A stretch of 64,000 nt of DNA from Norana najaformis (Eukaryota > Annelida > Clitellata > Crassiclitellata > Hormogastridae). Shown piece by piece: positions 46,484-56,880 of this stretch. The DNA lies in the NCBI GenBank assembly GCA_964023275.1, contig OZ029915.1:17895775-17959774 (forward strand). Reading direction: 5' to 3'. The notes under the pieces were generated by a model. The model ran no database searches. It had not been told where the DNA came from and was given only the letters and a program-made list of their open reading frames with translations. Position numbers and translations under genes: made by a program. The stretch's first letter is position 1, and each line of letters starts with the position of its first letter.

Positions 46484-46494
46484 TTCATTTTATA
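46484..46494 (-). promoter_or_regulatory. TATA box of YLxW gene 2
   Basis: The minus strand reads CTATAAAATG, about 90 bp before the ATG at 46399, a normal distance for a short 5' UTR. A similar block (AGTTTTATTGAAGGCAACAG, plus strand) recurs at about 46678-46700. Confidence 0.5.
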
Positions 46495-46499
46495 GAAGG

Positions 46500-46959
46500 C
46501 AACAGCAATCGTCAAGATTTTGATTTACTGCATGCTCTGTCTGCCATAAAATCTCTAGTGGAGCCGAGATTGGTGATTGACCTTTGCTAACTCTAAATTT
46601 TAAGTTTTTGAAACTAAATAGACCAATATAGCCTTTTAGTGGTTGGTCCCGATGATAGATATGTAGTCCGTATTTTTCAGTTTTATTGAAGGCAACAGCG
46701 ATAGAAAAGATTCTGATTTACTGTTCTGTCTGGATTCCAGAATATTCGATCGTCTTCGAGTTTGCTTTTGAAAAGAACTTGACTACAGTGGACCGTTAGC
46801 GATCAGACATTTTATTGCAGAAATAAATATCAAATGTCAAATGTATCCAGCGGACGATTAACATTATGTGACATGGAAGAGGTTTAATAACAGACATTCT
46901 ATTGAAGTATTAATAATTTTAACTGGCTTTAATTAGTTTGCTCAACAATATCAAATACT
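46500..46959. other. upstream region of YLxW gene 2
   Basis: Contains the partial duplication of the promoter block near 46678-46727 (GAAGGCAACAGCRAT). Otherwise AT-rich and unassigned. Confidence 0.4.
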
Positions 46960-49190
46960 TACGCTCTCCGATCCGTTCGAGGCTGGAATAATCTGGACCG
47001 TGATCTCTTCCGCGCTGGCTTGGTCAACACTCCCCTGTGCGGCGACCTCTCATCCTTGGCCTCCTGTAATACAGCCGAGCTCTTCGACCTCTACGACTCC
47101 TCCATTCGCCTTCTCATCGATCGCCTTCTCCCGTTGCGAACGTTGCGGGCTCGTCAGAGGCCGCTGGCCCCCTGGTTCGGTGCCTTGCGTCGTAGCGTCA
47201 GGCGTATTGAGTGTAGACACCGTCGAACTCATGACCCAGCTGACCGTCTAGAGTGGCTACATCTCCTCCGCGCAATGCATCGGGAGTTCCGAGTCAAGGA
47301 GGCGGCCTACTGGGAGTCGCTGATCGATCGGGAGAAGAGTAATCCGCGTCGACTTTGGCGCTCGCTCTCTGGTGTCCTTGGTCGCTCCACCGCCTCCGGC
47401 TTTTCAGCTCAGCCTCAGTTCACCGCCACGGACCACCTTAACTACATGCGCGGGAAATTTGACTCTGTTCGCCAGTCTACTGAGGGTTCGCCTCCTCCCT
47501 CTTTCCCTCCCACGTCTTCCAGGCTCAATAGTTGGAGCCCTTTATCTCTGGATGATGTCCGTCAGCTAATCCTGAACTCACCAGCCAAGTCCTGTGAACT
47601 GGACACGCTTCCTCCATTTTTAATTAAGGAATTTATTGACGATCTTATTCCTGTTTTTCATTTTTTGTGTAGCACTTCTTTGGCTGAGGGCTCAATCCCG
47701 CCCTCCCACAAGCGTGCAGTAGTTTTTCCATCTTTGAAGCGCCAGGGCCTTGACCCTAGTGCCCCCTGTAATTTCCCATTTCTAACCTGTCCTTTCTCTC
47801 CAAGCTCCTTGAAAGATCCGTCTCTTGTCAGCTATCTCACTACCTCGACACTAACTCTCTTATGCCTCCTCTTCAGTCTGGGTTCAGGAAATACCATTCC
47901 ACCGAATCACTTATGACTCCCCTTCTTGCTGACATTTTTGGGGCTATTGATTGCAGGCAGGTCACCCTTCTGGCCCTTTTCGATGTAAGCGCTGCTTTCG
48001 ATATCGTTGACCATTCCATCTTATTAGAGCGTTTGGAGATTTCCTTTGGCATCACTGGCTCTGCCCTCACCTGGTTTCGATCATTCCTCTCCGACCGCCT
48101 TCAATCTGTCGTTTTTGGGCCCTCGCGGTTCCCTTGGTCTCCCGTATTTTTTGGTCTCCCCAGGGTTCCGTCCTAGCTCCTCTCCTCTATATTTTATATA
48201 CCTCTGATCTAGCTCGGACCCTCCTCCCACTGAGTGTTGACGTCCTTCAGTATGCAGACGACACCCAGGCCTATGCCAATGGTCCGGCGGAGGCGGCCCC
48301 TGCCCTCGTCCAGAGGATTCTTGATGCCACCTCTGTCCTTGACCTATGGATGTCCTCCAATCGCCTCCGTCTAAACTGTAATAAGACCCAGTTCATCTGG
48401 CTTGGTGGCCACTTACAGCTCGCCAAGATCGATCTCTCCTTCTTACGCCAAAAATTTCCAGATATCTCCTTCTCTACTACGGTCCGGGATCTCGGGATTG
48501 TACTGGATCGGGAGCTTTCCCTGTCTGCTCATGTTAACAGAGTCTCTCGCTCTTGTTTTTATCATCTTCGTCAGCTCCGTACCATTCGCCGTACTCTTTC
48601 CTTTCACGCTATCTCCACTCTGGTCCATGCCCTCATTTGCACCAGAGTTGACTTTGGGAACGCCATCTTTACCGGCCTATCGCTTGCCAACACTGCTAAG
48701 CTACAATCTGTGCTCAACTCTGCTGCTCGTCTCATAGGGGCATTCCAAAGTATGGCCACATCTCGTTTTATATTCGTGACACTCTTCACTGGCTCCCTGT
48801 CCAGCAGCGTGTCCACTTTAAGATCCTCTCCCTCATGCGCAATTGTGTTGTTGGCTCTGCTCCCCTTTACCTCATTGACTTCTGCACTTTGGTCTCCTCG
48901 CTGCCGGGCCGTAGCAACCTTCGCTCGGCCACTCAAGATCTCCTGTTTGTCCCTCGCATACGTACCGCTGCAGCCCAGTCCAGAAGCTCTGCCTACGTTG
49001 GTCCCACTTGCTGGAATCGTCTCCCTCAAGAATTGCGACTTGAGCTCCTTTCTCTCCCCTCTCAGTGTTCCGCAGGCGCCTGAAGACTGTACTGTTAAAC
49101 AGTGATTTTACTTTTTCGGGTCGGAAGCACCTCTGTTGAGTTTATCCTCTAAGAGGAGCTTTATAAACCTCAAATTACAATTACAGTTGC
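46960..49190 (+). pseudogene. CR1-type LINE, ORF2 from linker to 3' end, three frames
   Basis: Frames 47020-47916, 47862-48176 and 48134-49105 follow one another. They contain ELFDLYDSSIRLLIDRLLPLR, LQSGFRKYHSTESL, VTLLALFDVSAAFDIVDHSILL, the catalytic motif YADDTQAY (about 48250), MSSNRLRLNCNKTQFIWLG and the C-terminal NSAARLI region. Frameshifts lie near 47780-47860 and 48140-48170. The 5' endonuclease part is missing. The 3' tail has CTCTAAGAGGAGCTTTATAA and a short ATTACA-type repeat near 49180. Less eroded than the neighbouring CR1 copies, so younger. Confidence 0.9.
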
Positions 49191-49935
49191 TTTACATCGC
49201 TACAGGGAACTTAAAATTTGGTTCAAATTAAAACATCTTCATAATAAAAGTCTACAAATAACTAATTTACAATGACTGTCTGCAAAGCACATAACAAGAC
49301 AGGCTTGATTTACAGTCGATATCGAAGACTAACATGGCAGATATCTGAAATAATTGCGTTTGTATTGTGTGTTTGTATTGCGCTTTAAACATGTGTCACG
49401 TAGGTTTAAAAACAATGGACAGCGACTGAACACGTGACGGGCTTTCTAAGACACGGATTTGAATTTGTCAAGAACACGAGAGACTGGAGATGTCAGGTAA
49501 TCAAAGTCTACGTAGTCTACGTCTATGTTACAAATTTCGTCTCATTATGCTTCCATCGATCTTGTTCTGGATGGAGGTCGATTACTGGCTCTTACTGATG
49601 CAGATTATCAGTCAGTGTACCAAATATAGCCAAATGAAGGCCTAAGTGTTACTAGAAAGATTCTGCATTATAATCCAATGACATCCATAACGCCGATATC
49701 TTGATACCCAAGGCATCAATCGATGGTCGCTTCAAGTGAAATCCTAATGAAAATCAGAATCCATTGGAGAAGCCAGGACGAATTGCTACAGGTCAGAGAA
49801 ACCAGAAGCTGCGCTACGGTGAGTAGACACGTAAAAACAGATGAGTCCCAAGTTTAGATCTAAACATCACAGAACTGACAGAATGAACAAAACTTGCAGC
49901 GAATTCCAAAGCCGTTGACCAGCAACCGAGAATGC
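49191..49935. other. spacer between LINE and inverted arm
   Basis: Contains interspersed repeat copy B at about 49680-49905. Otherwise unassigned. Confidence 0.5.
49680..49905 (+). repeat. unclassified interspersed repeat, copy B
   Basis: Same family as 27580-27775 in the opposite orientation, sharing CGATGGTC, TTCAAGTGAAATC and CAGAATCCATTGG. Confidence 0.6.
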
Positions 49936-49977
49936 TCTAGAACTACAGCTGCATTTCGATTAAAAATTTATCTGTAG

Positions 49978-50487
49978 TAAACCGTGGTCGAGCGCTATAC
50001 AAGAGATATCTTCAGTGGATAAACGACCAGGCAGCTGACAGCGACAAATCATTTGCCAAGTTCTACGATTCAATTACCAATGAAAACGTAGAGCGACAGC
50101 TTGTTGAGCCTCTGACTGCTGAGTCGGAGACGGAGTCGAAGCCGGAGTCAGAAGCAAAACTTCAGTCCGGTAAGCCTGCCTCCTATAGCGCTGTTGCTTC
50201 TTGTTTTGCTTTAGTAATTTTAGGATTTGCATTTTCACATTTAGTTCTCATTCAGCCAAAAGGTTTGATTACAATGATACATAAAATTGTGCAATACAGT
50301 GTTGTGGTGAGAGCAACAAGATTTTTGATTCTGTTTAAAGAACCCGACAATGGGGCACTGCAAGATATGTATCAAGAGTGGAAGAAAATTCAACCGGTAG
50401 TCAGTTCTGCACCTGTCCAGTCTTTTCTCGGAACGGTAAAAGCACTAAACAAGGTACAAAAGACCGACGCAGACGACAGCGAAGCAG
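49978..50487 (+). pseudogene. YLxW gene 3: partial copy without a signal-peptide exon
   Basis: Two phase-1 exons, 49978-50169 and 50341-50487, keep intact splice sites (TCTGTAG acceptor, GTAAGC donor; TTTAAAG acceptor, GTAAAC donor). The first is identical or nearly so to exon 2 of gene 2. The second encodes module 2 more fully: DNGALQDMYQEWKKIQP ... VQSFLGTVKALNKVQ, then an acidic end. No signal-peptide exon lies upstream, where hAT terminal sequence abuts the acceptor, and no final exon was found. It is therefore probably a captured fragment, unless it splices to an outside promoter and exon. Confidence 0.55.
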
Positions 50488-51424
50488 GTAAACAATTGAT
50501 TTCAAAATATGACTGGACCCTAAGTTTCCAACAACGTCGGCAGTTTCTCATTATGCTCGTTATGAAATTCGTTTATGCTAAAAGGAGCAAAGACTTATTA
50601 AAATGGAATTTATCATTGTTTCAATGTAAATAATACCAAGCGGGTGTATAATTAAAAGTATGGTTTTTATAGAACGCGGGCAGGCGCATAAAGTTAAGAC
50701 AAATCCAGTTTGAATATTACTTTGATGCATGACCGTTCGTGAAATATCACGCCAACTGGCGTCCATTCACCTCTCCAGTTTTAATTTGTGGGTAAATGAG
50801 TTAATAAGATATCTTGTCGTTGCATTGTCGTGGTTATTTGCGACTCAACTAAATGATTCCTCGAACTCGGGATAACGCTTCTGTGGAGTTACTACTTCAG
50901 AGGTAAATACTGAACTTTCACGGTACAGCACAAAACAATTGCTGTTGTTGACCCATCTTTCTGGAATAAGCTGCCTGGCAATCTGCGACATCAGTTTCTT
51001 GGCCTTTTTTGACTCTTTTCCGTAAGCGCTTGGAAATCATTCTATTCGATCATATTTTGTGCGTCAGGTCGGGAGCGCTTTTTAGAAGTTTCTCTAAAGT
51101 GGCGTTATATGAATTTGCGAATACTATTACAAAATATGTTTTGCCAATCTGTGCCTATCTCCTTTTATAAGAATTAATCGATGCAAAGGTAAATTGTCAA
51201 CAATATCTAAAATAGCTTTTGTAATTCCAAGTATTTTTTATTCAAGAAGACAGAAGCAATGGCATATAATACAAATAGTCACACATACTTAAAGCTAGCT
51301 AATTAAATGTTTATGTATAGGCAGTAATGTTGAATTTATATTGTGCCTAAACTTCATCGTCATTATCATCATCATTACTCCATGGCACTAACCGTTTGGC
51401 GGCGATTAGTCTTCAAGCTACTTT
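50488..51424. other. extra DNA in the right arm
   Basis: Mostly absent from the left arm, matching again from about 51380 (ACCGTTTGGCGGCGATTAG). It could hold the missing 3' part of YLxW gene 3 or be an insertion. No domain recognised. Confidence 0.4.
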
Positions 51425-53045
51425 CATCCTTACCGGGAAAATCATCTCCGATGGATGCTTTCCCCATCGTCTTTGCTAAAGTCGTGTGCAGACGTGTTCA
51501 CTCTAATAATCGTTCGTCTCTGTAAATTTGTCTTTCAGCTGGGGACGGTTTCCAGCCTGCTACAGATCTGCCTCTGTTACCCCTCTGCTGAAGAAAGATC
51601 TTGATCCTGATGTTCCTTCTAACTATAGGCCAATCTGAAACTTACATTCACTGTCAAAAATTTTGGAACTTGTCTTTCTGGCTTGTCTATTGCTGCATGT
51701 CGGTAGCTCCTATAATTTTAACAGTCATCAATCAGCTTACCATGGGCATCACTCGACTAAAACGGCCTTATTGAAGATTCTATATGATGTCTACACCGCT
51801 TCCGGACGACAACCGCCCACCTTACTTATCGGGCTCGACCTCTCCGATGCCTTTGACACAATCGACAAAACAACACTCATCACTAGGCTGCAGAAGACAT
51901 TCGGCATCAGCGATGTTGCGCTAGATTGGATCCGTAGCTACCTGTCTGACCAGTCACATGTCAGCATTGGATCATCAAAGTCGCAGTTGTCTACCTGCGA
52001 ATACTGTGTCCCACAAGGATCGGTCCTTGGCCCAATTCTTTTCATGTTGTATGTGGCTCCAGTCGCTGGCATCATTTCCGCACACGGCATCAATCACCAC
52101 CAGTATGTCAATGACATCCAACTATACATAACGCTTGTTCATATTGACTCCGACACCAGCAACCTAACACGATGTACTGAAGCAGTACGCTGCTGGTTTC
52201 TAACTAACGGACTGTGTCTAAATCCAAAGAAGTCTGAAGTCATCGCACTTGGCACTTCCTCATCAATAAAATCAATCGTGGATCTAAAAACAGTCAACAT
52301 TGTAGGTGCGGATATCAGGAACATTTGAGAATCTCGGAATGACACTGGGCTGTAAATTAACATTCAACCACCATGTCACCGCTGTCTGCAAAGCTTCGTA
52401 TTTCCACATGCGCCATATTCGATCGTTCTTGCCCCCGGAACTTATGAAGACAGTCGCTTGTAGTGAAGTCAGGGCAAAACTCGACTACTGCAATTCACTG
52501 TTGTGCGGCACTACAAAGTCCAACATTGCCAAACTTCAACGCTTCCAGAACTCATTAGCCCGACTAGTGACAGGAACCCGCAGGTTTGATCATGTCACTC
52601 CTATACTCGCAAAGCTACACTGGCTGCCTGTCAGCTCAAGAATCACTTACAAGATAGCTCTCCTTACATGTAAGACTCTCTCAGCTAATCAACCTGGTTA
52701 TCTGTCATCGTCCTTACAGCGCTATCAGCCATCCAGATCTCTGCGTTCGGCTACACAAACCATTTGTCTCTTCCTGACATTAGAGACTATCGGTCTGAAT
52801 TCTCCAGATGCGAATTCAGCAATTCTGCACCAGTCATCTGGAACAGTCTTCCTGTTCACATTACTCACAACATCTCGTTAGACATATTCGTAAAGCGGCT
52901 CAAGACCTATTTGTACCGTCCTGCTTTTGTTGTCTGACCGAAGTGACTCATCCACGCCTACGATTCCTCGCTCAGCCGATGAACATATGGCGTGTTAACA
53001 AATGTCTTACTTGCTTACTTTACTAGTTAGTGTGAATGATCTCCA
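51425..53045 (+). pseudogene. CR1-clade LINE (second subfamily) inserted in the right arm
   Basis: The frame 51663-52328 contains QSAYHGHHSTKTALLKIL, LIGLDLSDAFDTIDK, CVPQGSVLGPILFMLYV and NHHQYVNDIQLY. The frame 52306-52881 continues with TFENLGMTLGCKLTFNHHV, AKLDYCNSLLCG and HVTPILAKLHWLPV. The C-terminus is read in a third frame (VWNSL-like to VKRLKTYLYRPAFVV) and stops near 52936. The catalytic motif reads YVND instead of YADD, and a stop interrupts the YRPI motif near 51635. The 5' end is truncated. The subfamily differs from the copies at 38340 and 46960. Confidence 0.88.
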
Positions 53046-53069
53046 TTTTTTTCAGTCCTTCGTCAACGT

Positions 53070-53780
53070 GAAGTTCAATGCTTTTCTTGTATTTAGTTCA
53101 GATCGTGTTATATTCTTATTTTATTTCCTCTATTCAGCTCAGTCTTGGTCTTTCTGAACTCATATTTCCCTCGGATATTGCATGCAGTGACTTGTTTAGG
53201 ATCTGTTCGCCAGAAAGAAAACAGAAATAATGCACAGTATATAGGTAAACCAGCAAACCTGTATGACGCGCTGAGCCGAGCGAGCGATAGGCCTATGTCA
53301 TAATCAACTGTTTTGAAAACTTCGCTTATGACTCGAAGAGCCAGCAGCGTTGCACATGCACTGTCAGTGACTTGGCAGAGATCAGAAAACAGCTGGTAGA
53401 ACTGTCTTCGCAGATTGGTCTTTCCTGAAGCTGGATTGCAGCGTTGTTATTATGTCAGACACTTCAAAATAGCGCGAAATCTGCTGACCTACTATTTCTC
53501 GATCAGTTTGATAAGCGAGATTCACACGAGCCGCTAAGTATTGATGTCGTTCGAGGTTGTCTGCCTCAGTGATGGCCTTATGTTAGTACGCGTTGGACTG
53601 CCTGAAAGAGCTCCCTCCATCTGCGACGTAATGCAGAGCCACACCATGAAATGCAGCAGCTCGTCCACAGAATCCTTAGAAGGAAAGTCGGTTGAGCATT
53701 CTGTGTCCCGCCGAACATTCGAGACATTCTTTATTAGATGACTTAGTTCTCAGCTGAGAACGATGGGCTCTGGAAACTGA
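53070..53780 (-). pseudogene. old CR1 LINE fragment inside the right arm
   Basis: Inverted counterpart of the fragment at 44880-45440. Aligned blocks include TGCATGCAGTGACTTGT, GATCTGTTCGCCAGAAA and GCTGAGCCGAGCGAGCGATA. Too eroded for a continuous frame. Confidence 0.5.
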
Positions 53781-54303
53781 GTGACGCGCTGCGTCACTTT
53801 GACAGCTTTTCCATAATAGCCTACTGTCCTTGGGAGCTACTGTCCTCGAGCTCTCATGTACTCCCAGTAGCACAACCCCGTTTTCTTACAGAAGCAATTT
53901 TTCCACAGTATCCATATCCAATCTGTGCCTATACCTTGTATTTCGATTACTGTAAAACAAACTTTAAAGTCTGTGAATGAGTTTTAATGGCAAAATTCAA
54001 ATGACACATGCAAACAGCAAACATTGAAAAGTATTGGCTTTTAATTGACCCTCTAACGTCATAGTTATCACAAGCTGCCATGATAGTGCAATTTGCTGTG
54101 TTTACGACTACATGGCTTAATTTTAGCAGGTAAGGTGTTGAGCTTCTGTAAATCCGCAACTCTTAAACAGATTGACTTAAATTTGATATAGGTGATTATT
54201 TTTCCGAGATTTCTGCCCATAAAAAGTCTTACAGCGATCAGATTGCCAATGACGTCCAAATGACACATCATATATCTATATATATATATATATGTATATA
54301 TAT

Positions 54304-55414
54304 TAGAGCTGCATTTCGATTAAAAATTCTTAATTGCGAATAATCGAACGATTAAAATTTTTAATCGCAGTTAATCGCATTTTAATCGCATGTTAGAAAA
54401 ATGAGTAATCCCAGTTGGATTGCAATTTTACAGTATTTATTATTTCTAATTTATATGTATTTAATATTTCTAATTTATATGCAATGTACAAAGTAAAGAA
54501 AAGTAATTAAAATTTTTAATCGCAGTTAATCGCATTTTAATTGCATGTTAGAAAAATGAGCAATCCCAGTTGGATTGCAATTTTACAGTATTTAATATTT
54601 CTAATTTATATGCAATGTCCAAAGTAAAATGTTTAAAATAGCTTTAAAATGTTTATTCTTTTAAATGCAACCAGTTGTTAAAGTAAAAAAGTTTATCCAC
54701 ATTATTTGGGTCCAGCAATGCCAACTTCTTATGAACAATGTGTCCCGAAAAAATACTCGTTCACAAGGGACAGTCGTTGCTGGGATGACAAATACTTTTT
54801 AGCCATAGTGGATGTTGACGGATCGGCCATTCATCGCAAACTATTTTGTGATGGCATTGGTTATGCTTTCGCATTTGCCCTAGTCCATTGGCTTAGACAT
54901 CTCCCGCTGCTGAACTAGGGTTGCCTGACGTAATGCAGGTTCCGTTTTACCATCTGCTGAAGATAACGTTGATGTCTTATCACGTTCGGTAGCGGTAAAC
55001 GCATGCTGGTACGCAGGCCATAAACACTCTTCCAATACTTACAAACGACTTGTCATCCGTATTAAAAATAAAATGTTTGTCCAATATTGTCTTTCCTAGT
55101 TTCCTTGACTCCATTCTTTACGTAAAACCTAATTTGTAACGCCCGAATTTAATATCACGATCGAATTTACAGAACGCGAGAAAACGCGAAAAAATAGGAA
55201 ACAAACAACCATAGATTAATAAATGTCGACCATGGCAAGCATTGAATATTTTCTAGATGAATTTTTATCGCGCTAATTTTGGTCGACGAGCACTCGTGGC
55301 AAGAAAGGAAGACTAAGTTCTTAACGCGTTAATCGTTGCGTTAAAAATCTTAAATCGCAAAAATTTTGTAACGCGTTAATCGCACGCGTTAACGGCGATT
55401 AATCAACAGCCCTA
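54304..55414. mobile_element. non-autonomous hAT-like element with internal duplication
   Basis: The ends are rich in TTAATCG/CGATTAA (left TAGAGCTGCATTTCGATTAA, right, minus strand, TAGGGCTGTTGATTAATCG), a pattern common in hAT elements. A segment containing AATCGCAGTTAATCGCATTT and AATCCCAGTTGGATTGC is repeated at about 54350-54470 and 54505-54620. No transposase is encoded. It is preceded by a TA microsatellite (54269-54302). Confidence 0.7.
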
Positions 55415-55422
55415 TCTAGAAA

Positions 55423-55900
55423 CCAACACTGTCCTGCTACGAGGCCAACAGTTATGGTGTCCACTGATCGAGTGTAATATTTTTTGGTACGATGGTTGAG
55501 TATGGAACAGATAGGTCAGCTGACTTAAATGTAGCACTTTATGAACTATAAGACAAAATTTAAACTGGATTCTTTGCTCGATGAGTAAACAATGTAACGA
55601 ATGTAATATTGGTGTCACATGCAAATCAGCTCAATTTCGCATACAGGATATTCATAGAATCAGAACTCCTTTGGTTCATGCTGTCTTAATTCCACTAGCT
55701 AATGCACTGGTTTCCAGCAGGCTTAACTACTGTAACTCTTAATTGTTGACTTAAAAAGGAGAGATATGCACAAACTGCAAATGGTTCAAAACTCTGTGGC
55801 CAGACCGATAACAAAAAGACATAAGAATCAGCTGATTCTTATGTCTTTTTGTTATTCGTCTGAAAACACTCCTCTCTTCCGCAGATCCTATCCTGACTCC
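55423..55900. pseudogene. CR1 LINE fragments in opposite orientations
   Basis: The minus strand at 55412-55624 reads HVTPILHSLHCLLIEQRIQFKFCLIVHK-like sequence. The plus strand at about 55700-55810 reads NALVSSRLNYCNS and KLQMVQNSVAR, and about 55855-55900 has the C-terminal LKT-x-LFRRSYP-like motif. These parts normally lie in one order on one strand, so the copy has been inverted and joined. A perfect palindrome lies between the last two pieces. Confidence 0.65.
55808..55855. repeat. perfect 48-bp palindrome without spacer
   Basis: Arms 55808-55831 and 55832-55855 are exact reverse complements, centred on CAG|CTG, with each arm containing AAAAAGACATAAGAATCAG. It lies inside CR1-derived sequence, so it is a rearrangement product rather than a known site. 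Confidence 0.95.
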
Positions 55901-56099
55901 TTTTCTTTCCTTTATCTATATACCACAGATCCAATTCCACACACCACCCACCGTAGCCGTCTGAATGCCTGACCATTAATCTCGATCCTGCCATAAAAAC
56001 TTAGGAGAAGAGGAGCCAACAGAAACCAAATGAGGCAAGTAGGCTGATTTCGCAGCCGAGCCAAGTTTATGGACATTATTGCATTATTGCATTGGCGCC

Positions 56100-56880
56100 T
56101 AAATTTGAGGAGATGAAAGGGCAAATGGCAGCATTGCCAAACATCTCAAGCCGGCTGTGCAGCCTCCTGGCATCTGCAATATCTGAGTTGCAACAGGATT
56201 AGGAAGGGCGTTCTGTAACCCTCTCGGACTTAGCAGGAATGAGTTTATCCAGGATTTTACATGAAGTAATCTGTGCTGGGAATAACAACAGAGGGGAGGC
56301 AAGGATGTTAGCTTTAAAAATGGATATGTTGAGCATTTTTCAAGGACGGTGAATGATGAAAGAGTAAATAGGAGGTGGCCTATAATGGAAAGAAACCTGA
56401 GCAGTAACGGTAGTATGGTCAGAAAAATAGGACTCTGAAGGAAAGATATTCGTAGCAACAGAACAGCTGGACCGGATTATGAGGAGATCAAGTGTATGGC
56501 CCATGTCATGAGTTGGAAAGAAGATGTTTTGCTTAAGGTCAAACCCAGAGAGAAGATCCAGAAATCTTCGTGAAGCATCGTTTCAGAATATGCATGTGCA
56601 TATCAAAATCGCCCATTATTATAAGTTCAGAAGGAGGAGAAATCAGGAATCTGAGGAGTGATTGGAATTCAGAGAAAGTCAGAAAGTGAAAGGGAAGGCG
56701 GACGTTAAATATTAACGAAAGTGAGGCACCGATTTCGAGAGTTCAGGGTAGCAATAAGGTGTTCGAATGACTTCGGAGTTGGAATAGGTGAAGGGAAGTG
56801 AACAAGTTTCAGGTGTGACTTATAAACAAAGGCAACCTGATCACCAAGTCTAATCATCTGAGGTTAATAAGGAAACAAAA
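56100..56880 (-). pseudogene. CR1 LINE endonuclease-domain fragment
   Basis: The minus strand, through several frames, shows QVAFVYKSHLKLVHFP (about 56780-56840), a degraded GDFDMH motif (about 56610) and SDHTTVTAQVSFHYRPPP (about 56370-56430), the signatures of an AP-endonuclease domain of a CR1-type LINE. It is heavily frameshifted. Confidence 0.6.

Larger units (their letters stand above)
49978..54260 (+). repeat. inverted duplication, right arm
   Basis: Partner of 44290-46029. The first 265 bp are nearly identical to the left arm (one base change and one 4-bp indel noticed). Beyond that, identity falls to roughly 80% with many indels. The arm contains an inserted LINE (about 51425-53045) and an eroded CR1 fragment on the minus strand (about 53070-53780). 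Confidence 0.9.
49944..55414. mobile_element. composite bounded by hAT ends, carrying captured gene exons
   Basis: The left end TACAGCTGCATTTCGATT at 49944 and the right end (minus strand TAGGGCTGTTGATTAATC) at 55414 are hAT-type termini. The flanking 8-mers are TCTAGAAC (49936-49943) and TCTAGAAA (55415-55422), a 7-of-8 match fitting an hAT target duplication. A second copy of the left terminus sits at 54304 next to the hAT body (54304-55414) but lacks a matching 8-mer. The 4.3 kb between the two left termini is the right inverted arm with part of the YLxW gene. Either a hAT element captured this DNA or break repair copied it in. Confidence 0.65.

Noticed and set aside
48402-49083. Additional frames over the 46960 LINE, both strands
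   Set aside because: Overlap the reverse transcriptase frame out of register; shadows.
54706-54918. 70-codon frame inside the hAT-like element
   Set aside because: Short, with no transposase motif; likely chance.
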